From NCBI GenBank assembly GCA_018389105.1, contig JACATO010000052.1, positions 1,426,001 through 1,490,000 of the forward strand: 64,000 bases of DNA, written 5' to 3'. The translations under genes and the position numbers were made by a program. The notes under the pieces are model-generated. The model worked only from the letters and a program-made list of their open reading frames with translations. It ran no database searches and had not been told where the DNA came from. Shown piece after piece: positions 26,904 through 38,214 of this stretch (its first letter is position 1; the number at the start of each line of letters is the position of its first letter). The DNA is from Nautilus pompilius. Taxonomy: Eukaryota; Mollusca; Cephalopoda; Nautilida; Nautilidae.

Positions 26904-27780
26904 GTAATTCGATAAACAAATAACGAGATGTGGAGAAATAAGAGGATTTTCCAGTATCCGCCTGTTTATGTAAGTTTCCAGGAGCAAACCAGATCTCGAA
27001 TGTTCTAAAAACTGTAGACGTGACTAGGATGTGATGTTTACCCAGGTACGTCCGTGAGGCTTCATTAATGAGCAGGTTAACGATTTTTTTCTTTTAACAG
27101 CTGGAGACTGGTTTTCTTTTAATCACGCACACACAGGAATTCCATCTAAATTCAGAACAGACGACTGGTACAAGACACAGACCCAGCAGGGGCCGAGAAT
27201 AACTACTTATATCTAAATGGAGAGTGTGAAAGCCCTTAAAAGCATTCCCTCTGTCGAAATAGGGTTTATTTTCGGATAATTTCTTATTTTAAAAAAAGTG
27301 CCAAATTGCATGATTAATGTTTACTGAAATTGTCCTTAATAGGAGCAAATGTAGCAGATCTGGACTCCGGCTGGGACTCGCAGATTCTTACAAGAATCCG
27401 TACTCCACCCGAATTTTACACTTTCGTTTGCAATTGTTTCTGTTGTAGATATTTCAGGTACGAAATTATGTAATTACAGTATGACGCCTGTAAACGTGTG
27501 TTTGTGTACATTATTTTAATATTGTAATCCAAAACCAACAACAAACCGTTCATTAGCAAAAATTCAGGGTGTAGCTAATGGAAAACAGTAGTGAAAACTG
27601 GGTTATGAAATGAAAATAACACGTGATGTAATCGTATCTCATGGGTAAAAACGATATGGTTCATAGTACGGTTATATGCGGATATACCACACTGTGAATG
27701 GATGTCATGCAAGCAATGGGACAGTGTGTCACTGACACCCGCAGCATGGGCAATGCTATTATTCTAGTGTGGTGAATACT

Positions 27781-28700
27781 ATGGCTCCTGGGAAGGAAAT
27801 ATCACTCGACAACTGTATAGAAATCAAAATGTCAGCTAGCGAAGGCTACTCTGTGGTATATTGCAGCCCGACTACATGTTTCAGAAGGAGCAGTATGCAA
27901 GACTCTGAGGAGGATACGGAAAACGGGTACCCTTGAATATAGGCGCGGTCGAGGAAAGAAGGTTTAAATCCTCCAAAAGTGATGGTAAGTACCACAGGGT
28001 TCTAGAAATACGTGACAGAGGACGAGCCAGTAGAGATCTTGTACTGAAGATATGGGTGTTATCGAGTCTTCGAGATCAGTAATATACGCATTAGTGCGAA
28101 GTGGCTTCAATAGATGTGGAAGCTTCCGGGAAAATCTATGCTGAGAATAGGAACCGAACAACGAGGCTGAAAGGGGCAACAAAACTGAAACAATGGGATG
28201 TAAGATGGCCAACCTGGAAGAAGGTGCTCTTTACAGATGAATCCATATTTGGGCTGTTTGTCAATAATCAGTGGAGGCGGATCACGGAACGTTATAATAG
28301 TTAGCCTACAGCAATGACAGTGAAGCATATGGGGAAATCAATACAAGTGAGGGGCTGCATATCATGCGAGACTGTCAGGGATTTTTATAAAATTGAAAGT
28401 ATACTGACTGCCGGCACTCCCTCAGGAAGACATTTTATAGAGCGGTTTAATTCTCCAACACGACGACGGCCGTTGTGGTTGAGCAGTCTCTAGAACGCGA
28501 GGGACCACTCAGAGAGATGCCTTGTTTTCAAAGCGTCCTGATGTGAACACCACTGAGACTACATAGGGTCATCTGGCTGCTGAGAAGCTCAAACGGCGAC
28601 CAGACACCTTGGATGGATTATAGAAAGTGTTGGGTGACGTTTGGAACATTCAGTCAGAATGTATGGAAGCACGAAATCGACGTCAACTCTATATGAAGCA
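27781..28700 (+). pseudogene. Decayed Tc1/mariner transposase
   Basis: A fragmented Tc1-family transposase on the plus strand. The start (27,781) reads MAPGKEISLDNCIEI. It is followed in another frame by a helix-turn-helix and GRPR-like segment (RLHVSEGAVCKTLRRIRKT, then EYRRGRGKK). The second-domain signature WKKVLFTDESIFGLF, which holds the first catalytic Asp, lies around 28,219-28,263. Next comes a degenerate TVKHMGKSIQVRGCIS block near 28,319. The middle of the DDE domain and the C-terminus are broken by stops and frameshifts. No clear terminal inverted repeats were found, so the boundaries are those of recognisable coding remnants. It is inactive and lies between CRE arrays 1 and 2. Confidence 0.85.
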
Positions 28701-29393
28701 GAGGGGCTCACATACCAAATACTAACGCACTGTACAACGTATTACTTTTGTTTCTGTATATTTTCTGTAATTATGTATTATTATATAGTGTTTCAGTTGC
28801 AATTACTCATCATTTGTGCATATTCTGTGCTTTTATAATTATTGTATATACATTAAAGAATTAGCTAATAGCCATTAAATACAGATCTTGATGTACTTAG
28901 TTGTTTAAAACGTTCGATATATATTTTAAAAAATTTATTAAAGAAATCTGTTGCTGTAAAATAATTTGCATGTTTCTTTATGATAATCAAAGCTACAGTT
29001 TTGTTGCGGTGCTCACGGAAATCATCAGTTTTTAAAAAGTCCATGAAATCTTGCAAAAGGCCTTAAAATCGCTGGATAAGAAAATTCCTTCATTTTCTTT
29101 TTTTAAAAAAATTCCGCATGTCATGAGTTGAAATACAAATATGTGAAATTTGTCTGGTTGCGTGTGCAGCCCTGTAGGTCGGTCAGCCGATAAGCGAAAG
29201 AGATGGGAGTGAAAAAATGACGACAGCAAGAGGTCCGTCCATCAGCGAGCAGGGCGGAAGATATCCAGAGGAAACATTTCTCGAAAGCAGACGATATTCA
29301 CGTAGACTACAAGCGAAATTTGGTTCCGACTTAAAAGATCGCTCTCCCGTAATCGCTTTGAGGAGTCTATCGGCCTGCGAGAAGAATCAACGA

Positions 29394-29401
29394 TGACGTC
29401 A
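29394..29401. promoter_or_regulatory. Isolated perfect CRE palindrome
   Basis: A single TGACGTCA followed by TCTCG lies about 110 bp before array 2 in non-repetitive CpG-rich DNA. It shares the TGACGTCATCTC context of arrays 1 and 3. It could be a genuine CREB/ATF promoter site, the sequence from which the arrays expanded, or a leftover unit. Confidence 0.5.
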
Positions 29402-29492
29402 TCTCGATCGCGAAGTACAACGCGCTGCTGCTTCACAATCGTGGAAAAAAGATTTTTTTGAGGCGGAGTTTACTGCTATGTACTCTGTTATA

Positions 29493-30015
29493 TGAGAGAG
29501 AGGTGGCGTCAGTATAGAGGGAAAGAGAGATATGACATCAGTACAGAGGGAGGGAGAGAGATATGACGTCAGTACAGAGGGAGAGAGAGAAATGACATCA
29601 GTACAGAGGTGGGGAGAGATGGCGTCAGTACACAGAAAGATTACGTCAGTAAGAGGGAGAGAGATATGACGTCAGTACAGAGGGAGAGAGAGAAATGACA
29701 TCAGTACAGAGGGGGGAGAGAGAGATGGCGTCAGTACACAGAAAGATGACGTCAGTACAGAGGGAAAAGAGAGATATGACGTCAGTACAGAGGGAGGGAG
29801 AAATGACGTCAGTAAGAGGGAGAGAGATATGACGTCAGTACAGGGAGAAATGACGTCAGTACACAGAAAGACGACATCAGTACAGAGGGAGAGAGAAATG
29901 ACGTCAGTACAGAGGGAGAGATGACGTCAGTGCAGAGGGAGAGAGAGATATGACGTCAGTACACAGAGATTACGTCAGTACAGAGGGAAAAGAGAGATAT
30001 GAAATCAGTACAGAG
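29493..30015. repeat. CRE minisatellite array 2 (inverted orientation)
   Basis: About 20 units of the form GAGAGATATGACGTCAGTACAG, separated by GA-rich spacers. The unit is in reverse-complement orientation relative to arrays 1 and 3. Ten exact TGACGTCA palindromes start at 29,564; 29,668; 29,748; 29,778; 29,804; 29,830; 29,851; 29,899; 29,922 and 29,951. Variants are TGACATCA, TGGCGTCA and TTACGTCA. Spacing is mostly 19-31 bp. Blocks such as the one ending TGGCGTCAGTACACAGAAAGAT recur, suggesting a higher-order unit. There is no coding potential. Confidence 0.95.
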
Positions 30016-30229
30016 TCGGGGAGGAGAGAGACTAGAATTTCAAAATTACAGGCGGTAATATCATCAAAACGAATAGGTGCAAATAGATCAATGATAATTT
30101 TTTTTTAAAAGGCTGAGTTGCAACTAAATGAAAACGAACAAAATACAACTGTCGTTAGTTCTCCAAAAATGTCAGTTTATTTATGGTTTCTTTCTTAAAG
30201 TCTCTCGGCCGCGAAGCGAGAGTTCAGAA

Positions 30230-30760
30230 AAGACGATAATCTTCCACACCCATTAAGTGCCCCGGTCTTAAAAGCGGGATTACCGCAGATTCCGCTCGCG
30301 CCGCCATCATCCCTTTAAGAGCCCCGGTGTCGCCACTCCCACCACTCTGGAAGTCCGCGAATTAATCTTCTTTCACCGTGTCTCGAGTATCACGAACCCT
30401 ACATCCATGACCACTTTGCGAGCGCCGTCTGGTGGTCGGTCTCTACTTAACATCTGGTGGGATTTTGTTTGTTTCTTTCTTTCTCTTTGCAAACACAGCA
30501 ACGTAATTATAACAATTACGGAGCAGTTCTCGATCGTGGACTTGGAAATCTTTCACATCCAGGTTTTAAAAACACGAACAAGTATTTATATATATTTATT
30601 TAATCCTACGCGGTGCCACACCTGCCTAGCGCGCGAGGTCAGCAAGTGCGTGTGGTTCGCTCCCCTCGCATTACAACCTACAGGCGCCCTCCTCCCCAAC
30701 TTCCTTTTCCATCACATCGCCGCCATCCAACTGAGGAATGACCCAAATTGTGTCCTTTCT
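30230..30760. promoter_or_regulatory. CpG-rich segment with YY1-like and CTCF-like words
   Basis: Unique GC-rich DNA between arrays 2 and 3. On the minus strand it has GGATGATGGCGGCGCG (30,300-30,315), which contains the YY1 core ATGGCGGC. On the minus strand CCACCAGACGGCGCTC (about 30,419-30,434) matches the CTCF core CCASYAGRKGGC with one mismatch. An open frame of 121 codons at 30,407-30,772 has no recognisable domain and is probably chance. Regulatory roles are inferred from motif resemblance only. Confidence 0.3.
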
Positions 30761-31577
30761 TTCAAAGGATGAAAACTTGAGTGGTTATGACCCCTTTACC
30801 TAAAGGCAGTGAGGTTAAACTGCGCCCTGGTGATCTCCCCCCACCATCTCTCTCTCCTCAAAATAAATCCCAGACTTTGCTGTCTTCTAGAAAGAAAACT
30901 AAGATGAAAGAAAGAAGCGGATTGAATGCCATCGTTGATACAGGGAAGAGCCGACCAACACAGAATAATAACAAATAAACTTCCGGTGGTAGACAGACAC
31001 TCGCAATTAATTTTCTTTTTTGGGGAGGATTTAAAGTAAAAAATAAGATAAATTCTGGAGCCCAGTCGTCACATACATATTTATAATACATCTATTACTT
31101 GTAGTTTCAAATCTCAGTCACGAAATTAAAATTGAAATTTTATATAAATGAATATACATTTATTAAAACCTTGGTTTTAATTATTTATAACATCGCTGAT
31201 TAAAGTTTGTGATCATTAATAATGCTTGATGTTTTTCCTAAGTATATAAAACTGACAATCAAAAAAACCCCCCTTATTTAGCTTCTGTTGTTGTTTGTTT
31301 TTTTTTCCTTTCTTTTCTCAAATCTAAAAATATTTACATTACAATTGATTTTAAAATTTCACGAGATAGGTGGAGAACTAGGGAACTCAGAGTGGATTCT
31401 TGGAGCAGAGCTGTGCAGGGAGAATTCGAAGTGACGGCTAATACAGGAAAACACGTGACTATGCAGCGAGGGTTTTTTATAACAGCGAAAAATCTGAGAG
31501 GTAAATTATCCAGCGGGTTAGGGTTTGAACACTTAGTGACTGTGTCCAACACACACACACAGAGACGCAGAACGCGA

Positions 31578-31617
31578 ACACGTGTTCTCTCTCTCTCTGT
31601 CTCTACACTGACGACAT

Positions 31618-31659
<42 letters not shown>

Positions 31660-32270
31660 CTGACGTCATCTCTCTCCTATATTATAACTGACGTCATCTC
31701 TCTCTCTATATATATACTGACGTCATCTCTCCCCCTTACCCCCCCTACCCCCTCTATATCTCTATGCTGACCTCATCTCTGTACTGATGCCCTGTTTCTC
31801 TCTCTTTACTGATGTCATCTCTCTCTCTATATATATATATATATCTGACGTCATCTTTCCCTCTATATCTCTATGCTGACGTCATCCCCCTCTCTATATC
31901 TATATACTGACGTCATCTATCCCTTCTATATGTCTATGCTGACGTCATCTCCCTCTATATATATATGTCTATGCTGACGTCATCTCCCTCTCTCTATATA
32001 TATCTCTATGCTGACGTCATCTCTCTCTATATATATATGCTGACGTCATCTCCCTCTCTCTCTCTCTATATATATATTTCTATGCTGACGTCATCTCTCT
32101 ATATATATATATGCTGACGTCATCTCCCTCTCTCTATATATATCTCTCTATGCTGACGTCATCTCTCTATATATATATATGCTGACGTCATCTCCCTCTA
32201 TATATATATCTCTATGCTGACGTCATCTCTCTATATATATATGCTGACGTCATCCCCTCTCTCTACGGTT
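31578..32270. repeat. CRE minisatellite array 3 (about 30-bp unit)
   Basis: Tandem units of the form TATGCTGACGTCATCTCTC separated by (TA)n and CT-rich spacers. Sixteen exact TGACGTCA palindromes start at 31,661; 31,689; 31,718; 31,846; 31,877; 31,908; 31,940; 31,975; 32,012; 32,041; 32,086; 32,115; 32,154; 32,183; 32,218 and 32,245. Most spacings are 27-39 bp, clustering near 29-31 bp, about three helical turns. One unit has TGATGTCA (31,810) and one TGACCTCA. Orientation matches array 1 and is opposite to array 2. The Ser/Thr-rich frames over its left edge are artefacts. Confidence 0.95.
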
Positions 32271-32449
32271 CCATCGCATGAAATCGACGTGCACACGTGG
32301 TCTACGTTTTTAATCGATTTGAATATAATCGAACATTCGATATTTTTACACTTTCTAAAAGAAATATTTTAAAATATACTTAATATTTTGAAATTCTAGA
32401 TGTGTGATATTTCTGACTAATATCTATATCATCACTTAAAAGGGATGTT

Positions 32450-32990
32450 TGCCCGGATCCCCCCCCCCCTTGTTATTGTTATCTCCTGACCAGGGAGGGA
32501 GGGACACGAAGGTTCTCTCTCTCACTTCTCCTATTATCGCCCCTGACGTTCGTTCCCAAAGCGATATCTGGTGGGTTGCTGCTGCTGTTCCCTCCCTGTT
32601 ATCTCTGTATATGTATATTTTGAAGTAAGTGGGGATGATGGTGACTATAACAGGTGAGCGTGTGCCCCAGCCCATGTAGACCTACCGGCGGCTCCCCCCC
32701 CCTCGGGTCCCGCCATGCTGCCCGGGCCGCTGTGGCTAAATAACGAAGCTGCTGTAGATGTGTTCACCGACACAGGCGCCTCCTCCTCCTCCTCCTCCGA
32801 TCGATCTCCCAGCGATTGCGATCTAGTGGTCGAACGTGAAACACGGAACAGTTGGAGACCGGGTCGCGATGAGATCTGTAATCCGCGGGAAACTTAAAAC
32901 TCCTCACTGGCTCCCTCCCACAGATAGGCGCCCCCCACTCTTCACCTGTACGCCACTGGATACCTGGCTGTCTCCGGATAGCGGCAGCAG
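32450..32990 (+). promoter_or_regulatory. CpG-rich segment with possible first exon
   Basis: GC-rich unique DNA immediately downstream of array 3. A frame starting at 32,715 (GCCATGC context) encodes 60 residues, MLPGPLWLNNEAAVDVFTDT and onward with a (TCC)n-encoded Ser run, then stops at 32,897. A good donor, GCAGCAG|GTACAC, follows at 32,990. A second frame (32,836) crosses that donor in phase 2, which does not fit the phase-0 exon at 35,374. The segment may therefore be a leader exon, but coding status is doubtful. Confidence 0.3.
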
Positions 32991-33029
32991 GTACACAGCC
33001 ATAATAATTTGGACGCTATGATTACAGTA

Positions 33030-33700
33030 TGTTATTTTATTGAGGAAAATGGTGAATAAAGACAACTGGTACAGTGAAATTGGTTATGATAGAACCTGAC
33101 TGAGCCACTTCCTGGAGCACAGAGAGCCTTTACCCTGTCTGGCTTTGATTCTAACGTTTCTCCACAGTTTGTTTTACACCCCTGGTCCATAGCACCTCTC
33201 CCTCCACGAGTGCTCTCTTTAATTCCACTATATTGGCAGAACATAGTGGCTTACTCCTCGTTGACAGTCGAGGTGTTCTGCAGGTGGGTGGTGATCAGGT
33301 TTGTATTGGGGTTTTGGTCTACTCGATTACACTCACCAATACTCTTGAACAGATTGGGTTTCTCGTGTGCTGCACCCTGTGTGCAGCCAAGTCTGTGGAT
33401 ATGGCATTTGGAACATTCTTTTGGCTCATTTGTTTCTGTTGCATGGCGATGTGCAAGAGAAAATTGGCTGAGTGTACGGATGCTTGTGGCGTTACTGTTA
33501 AAAGATCTCTTGGGTTACTTTGCCTCTGGGAAGTTTGCAGTAATACTGGCTACAAACCCGTGGGAAACGTTGAGATCTTTAGCAGTCTGTTGTTGACTAG
33601 CCACACTGCACAGCGTATAGCACAACCTTGGGTAAAGGAGAAATATCACAGGATCTGTCTGTTTACAGCATGCTGATGGTGCAATCTGGTCATCACACCT
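33030..33700 (+). other. Unassigned segment with overlapping open frames
   Basis: Two overlapping plus-strand frames (33,210-33,596, 128 codons; 33,233-33,676, 147 codons) are open in non-repetitive DNA of moderate GC. The 147-codon product is rich in Cys, Leu and Val with hydrophobic stretches, but two frames being open together and the odd composition argue against a gene. The minus strand carries an equally long peptide-like frame, interrupted by stops, that includes KDLNVSHGFVASI and SIGECNRVDQNPNTN. That could be the true sense of an old transposon fossil. I cannot assign a family. Confidence 0.25.
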
Positions 33701-33767
33701 GAAATATTCACATTTTGGTCTGGTACATTAACTTGTGGGGTAGGTAGCTAGATTAACATGGCAGAGT

Positions 33768-34925
33768 GCCTCTTTCCATCTCTCTCTCTCTTTCCATCTC
33801 TCTCTCTCTCTCTCCTCTCCTCTCCTCTCTCTCTCTCTCTCTCTTCATCTCTCTCTCTCTCTTTCCATCTCTCTTCCATCTCTCTCCTCTCGCTCTCTCT
33901 CTCTCTCCATCTCTCTCTTCCATATCTCTCTCTTTCCATCTCTCTCTTTCCCTCCCTCTCTCTTTCCATATCTCTCTCTTTCCTCTCTCTCTCCATCTCT
34001 CTCTTTCCATCTCTCTCTTTCCATCTCTCTCTTTCCATCTCTCTCGCTCTCCATCTCTCTTTCCATCTCTCTCTCCCCATCTCTCTTTCATCATCTCTCT
34101 CTCTCCCCATCTCTCTTTCCATCTCTCTCTCTCTCAATCTCTCTTTCCATCTCTCTCTCCCCAACTCTCTTTCCATCTCTCTCTTCTCCCCATCTCTCTT
34201 TCCATCTCTCTCTCTCCCCATCTCTCTTTCCATCTCTCTCTCTCTCCATCTCTCTTTCCATCTCTATCTCCCCATTCTCTTTCCATCTCTCTCTCTTTCC
34301 ATCTCTCTCTCTCCATCTCTTTCCATATCTATCTCTTTCCATCTCTCTCTCCATCTCTCTCTTTCCATCTCTTTCCATCTCTCTCTCTCCATCTCTTTCC
34401 ATATCTATCTCTTTCCATCTCTCTCTCCATCTCCATCCTTTCCATATCTATCTCTTTCCATCTCTCTCATCCTCTCTCTCCATCTCTTTCCATATCTATC
34501 TCTTTTCATCTCTCTCTCCATCTATCTCTCTCTTTCCATCTCTTTCCATCTCTCTCTCTCTTTCCATCTCTCTCTCTTTCCATCTCTTTCCATATCTCTC
34601 TCTCTCCCTCTCTCTCTCTCTCCATCTCTCTCTTTCCATCTCTCTCTCCATCTCTCTCTCTCTCTTTCCATCTCTCTCCATCTCTCTTTCCATCTCTTTT
34701 CCATCTCTTTCCATCTCTCTCTCTCTTTCCATCTCTCTCTCCATCTCTCTTTCCATCCTCTTTCCATCTCTCTCTCTCTCTCCATCTCTCTCTCCATCTC
34801 TCTTTCCATCTCTTTCCATCTCTCTCTCTCTCTCTCATCCTCTCTCCATCCTTCCATCTCTCTCTCCATCTCTCTCTCTCTTTCCATCTCTCTCTCTCTC
34901 TTTCCATCTCCTCTCTCTCTCTCTG
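33768..34925. repeat. 1.15-kb polypyrimidine satellite
   Basis: The plus strand is almost wholly C and T with periodic A, built from variants of TCTCTCTTTCCATCTCTC. Two plus-strand frames stay open for about 400 codons and several minus-strand frames for over 100 codons, because the repeat contains no stop words. Their Ser/Leu/Ile/His-Phe or Glu/Arg/Met/Lys products are meaningless. Long homopurine-homopyrimidine tracts with mirror symmetry can adopt triplex (H-DNA) structure. Confidence 0.97.
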
Positions 34926-35373
34926 TGTGTGCACATTCTTTCATTCCTAAAGTAGAATACTAAAAAATCCATTGTAGATATTACTACACAAGTAAACATT
35001 TATAAAATGCATGAAGGAGAGTTTGTAGAATAGTAGGTAGCTATATGGGACACGGTAGAACAGAATGAAAAGGAATTAAGTGGTAAAAAAGAAGAGCAGA
35101 GGTGTAACGTTTGCTTGTTTGGCTCAGAAGTGTTTTGGAAATTTTGTATATATGCAATTGTTTTGTGGAAGGGAGATAACCTTATATTAAAAACTACTAA
35201 CATTGAAATTTTAAGAATGAATCTTTATGGCTTTCTGTAGTGGGGTAAGGGTTAAATAATTGACCATTGTTGCTTTTCTTCTAATCAGAGTTTGGTCAGT
35301 TAAGTTTTGTTAATTTATGCATAACTTTTGGAGGTTTTATTATAGGATGTCCTTTTTTTCATTTCTTTTTCAG

Positions 35374-35439
35374 AAGTCTCCTAGAAAGGACAGCCCGGAC
35401 TCGAGTATAGCCCGCCGTAGTCCGTGTTATTCATTGCAG
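35374..35439 (+). CDS. Candidate 66-nt coding exon, unknown gene
   Basis: The exon is bounded by a strong polypyrimidine acceptor (TTTTTTTCATTTCTTTTTCAG) and a good donor (TTGCAG|GTAGCT). It is 22 codons, phase 0 at both ends, and only this frame is open. The peptide starts KSPRKDSPDSSIARRSP, a Ser/Pro/basic stretch typical of disordered, phosphorylated regions. GC is higher than the flanking introns. Phase-0 candidates for the next exon lie at 36,993, 38,215 and 41,100. I do not recognise the protein. Confidence 0.5.
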
Positions 35440-36992
35440 GTAGCTTTGTCTTTAAAAAGTTGTTGCTGCTGTAACTCATTCCAGTGCATTGTTGAAATTT
35501 ACGAAATTCCCCACATTTTGTGTTTTTTTACTAATTTTCTTGCCGAATGTCATGCATGGTTATTTAAGAGGAGTGGGTAGTCTTCCGTTCCATCTGTCTG
35601 ATACATTTAAAAATAATGAAAGGTAATTTGCTGGTTGTTCCGTGCATTCCCTGCTGTGATATAGCCACTCGGCTTTTCCTGCCGAGAGTCTTCCGTCATA
35701 TTGAGGTTAGTTAGTTGTGCTTTAGTGCTGTCACAAATTACCCAGTACTTAAATCAAGCTAAAACCTGCATTCTGTTTGCTTATCTATGTTTTCTTTAAA
35801 CCCGCATTGCGAATTCCGTTATCAGCAGTGATCAAGATGTAGTGCTTGCTATGTTTATTTTTCTACTTTTGACTTTTATACGGTTTATAAGCCATACCCA
35901 TGGCCCACCTCCCTTTTTGTAACAGTCAGAGAACCCCAGGGACTTGTGAAGTATTGATTGGCCCACCCCTTCCAAACCTTCAGCAATGTTCAGAGTCACA
36001 GTAGCTTTAACAAACAAGCAGAAACATTAAAACTCTGTTTATTTAGGATGTATTGCTTTTAAAAACAAACAAGAAATCTAATTTATATGGGCTCCTACTT
36101 GTTGTTTGTTAGAGCCTGCATAAATAGAAATGGTAGAAGTGCACCTACCTAGTCTATCATTAATTTGTTTTGGTTGTTTAATATCGAACATATTTGTTAT
36201 GACTTCTGTGAATTGTATGTGGAATACTTACTGATAATCTGGGATCGGTTGTAGGCGAAAGAAACACTGGCTATGTAAGAGGAACCTAGAGGGCCAAGCA
36301 TCCACCTCGTGGAGTCAACAAATAAGCATTACAGAAATAAAGCTAAATGGTAATAAAAGTATCTGATTATAATCCTCAGTGATTCAGTCAGGGTCAGTAT
36401 TTTGGTGGAAAAATCTGGTGAATGTTGCCAAGCTATGGGACAGCATTTAAAAGCAAGATGGTGTCATAACAAGCTCTTTATTTTTACAGAATTGTTTTGA
36501 AAACCCTTCCTGTATTGTGTCTACTTTCACATATGTTACTCTTGGGCTCGTGTACTCCAATGCTTTGCTTATTAATTCATTAATGTCTGGCATAAAAATC
36601 TACAAAGTATGAGCCCACTCCCCATTTTTAACCAAATTAATTGAGTTGGCCCATGGGCTGGTGCTCTGGAGCATGTGTGTATATAAAACCACCATTATAC
36701 CATACTTTTCATAATATCATCATCATCATGATATTCTAGCAGCATCTGGTTTGGAAATCAATTTTCTTCTCTCTCTTTTTTTTTATTTTGAAGATAGGAT
36801 TGTAATTCTAAAAATGTGAGTTGTGATCTGCCATTTTTCTCCAAAGCAGCACCTCGCTTAAAAGAAAAAATTTTTTTTGTTATTTGACAGTTTATTTTCA
36901 AAACCCATAGAAAACTTTTCCCTGGCTGCTATTGTCCCCCTTTCCTTTCCTCCCTTATTGATCGGTCATTGAGTTTTTATGTTTTCAAATAG

Positions 36993-37091
36993 CCTCCTTT
37001 CGTTGGCAGTCCTGCAGCTGGTTCCAGATATGCTAAAAATAAATTCGTTATGGAGGATGTGCCTCATAAAAAAAACAAGGAAGAAAAATAG
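36993..37091 (+). CDS. Candidate alternative terminal exon
   Basis: After an acceptor-like TTTTATGTTTTCAAATAG, a frame in phase 0 runs 32 codons to TAG. It starts PPFVGSPAAGSRYAKNKF and ends in a Lys/Glu-rich tail. Joined to the exon at 35,374-35,439 it continues a Ser/Pro-rich reading frame without a break, so it could be an alternative 3' end. There is no strong poly(A) signal immediately downstream, and an internal donor could also be used. The family is unknown. Confidence 0.35.
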   Translation, partial: PPFVGSPAAGSRYAKNKFVMEDVPHKKNKEEK

Positions 37092-38214
37092 GGGCCAAAG
37101 TGTGCCAGCTTTCAAGATTCAGCAGCAGATAACTGAAATGTGTAGTCTGGGCAGAGAGTGATAAGACTTCAGAACCTAGCTGCTGCTACCGCGCTCTATT
37201 AAGTGAGGTATTTGGGCTTCCTTAAGTAGAAAGAAAAAGAAGTTGAAAACTGTTTAATTTAAACTATAAAATTCATTTCGGTTTATCAGAATTGATGAGG
37301 GTAGTTATGTAGAAAAGTTAGAAAAGTAAAGTTAAGTTTTGAATTGGATTTTCAGTGTACCTTTTAATTCGTATAGGTAGTTTTAGTCATAGATCTACAT
37401 AGCAAGGGAGACAATTTAGTGGATTTTTATAACTGAAAGAAAAATTAGTCGAGCATTAAGTAATATAAAACCAACACAGCAAAATCATTGGCATGTTAAA
37501 CATTAGTTTCTTGCATGGATTTTACTCTCAGGTGTACAGAATTATGCTATTGCACGTGTCTTGGTTGTTAGAGATAACTCATCAGTTTATTAGTGTTTCT
37601 TTGACACGGCGGTTAATGAATATGCAAATATTAGACCAGCCCTGACAGAAAATAGGTTTACAATGCAGTGCCAGGGTTGAGGAATGCAGAAGCTAAACAG
37701 TGCTCTGAGCAGTCATTGTTCTAATGCTACTTAGATTGGAGACTGCACGTGATGCAGTGAGTTGCCCCTGAGCATACATTATCAGTATTATTGGTTGAAT
37801 AATTAATTATCTGTGATTTTTCTTAAAAAAAAGTCTTTGATATGGCTTAATTTGATTGGTTTCGTTTGGCACTGGTAGTGAGTCTGAACATGTGTGATTT
37901 AGTGTCTCCAGAATGTTTGTGGTGGTTACTAATTACACCTGGATTGCAAAATTCTGCAGAGCGTATCCAACCGCTGGCATCCCCACGACATAATGTCTCT
38001 GCTACTCTCTCACAGTAGAGCACATGTTTCAATCGATGACAAGGCTGAAGCCACCTTTCTATCATATTTCTATTTCTACCTTGAATAGCTGATAAAACTA
38101 CCGGTTTTCTTAGTTTCTTCTCTGCAAAATGATCTTCATCAAGTGTTGGTAAAAATATTCTAAAATTTCTGCAAAATCTGATGTTCTGCATTCTTGTTGT
38201 TTTCTGGTTTTCAG

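Noticed and set aside
26556-26919. 106- and 107-codon frames over array 1
   Set aside because: Pure repeat translations (Ser/Leu, Glu/Arg).
30407-30772. 121-codon plus-strand frame in CpG-rich DNA
   Set aside because: No domain, composition not protein-like, likely chance openness.
33758-34963. 401- and 394-codon plus-strand open frames
   Set aside because: They are translations of the CT-rich satellite; two frames are open together and products are Ser/Leu/Phe/His repeats.
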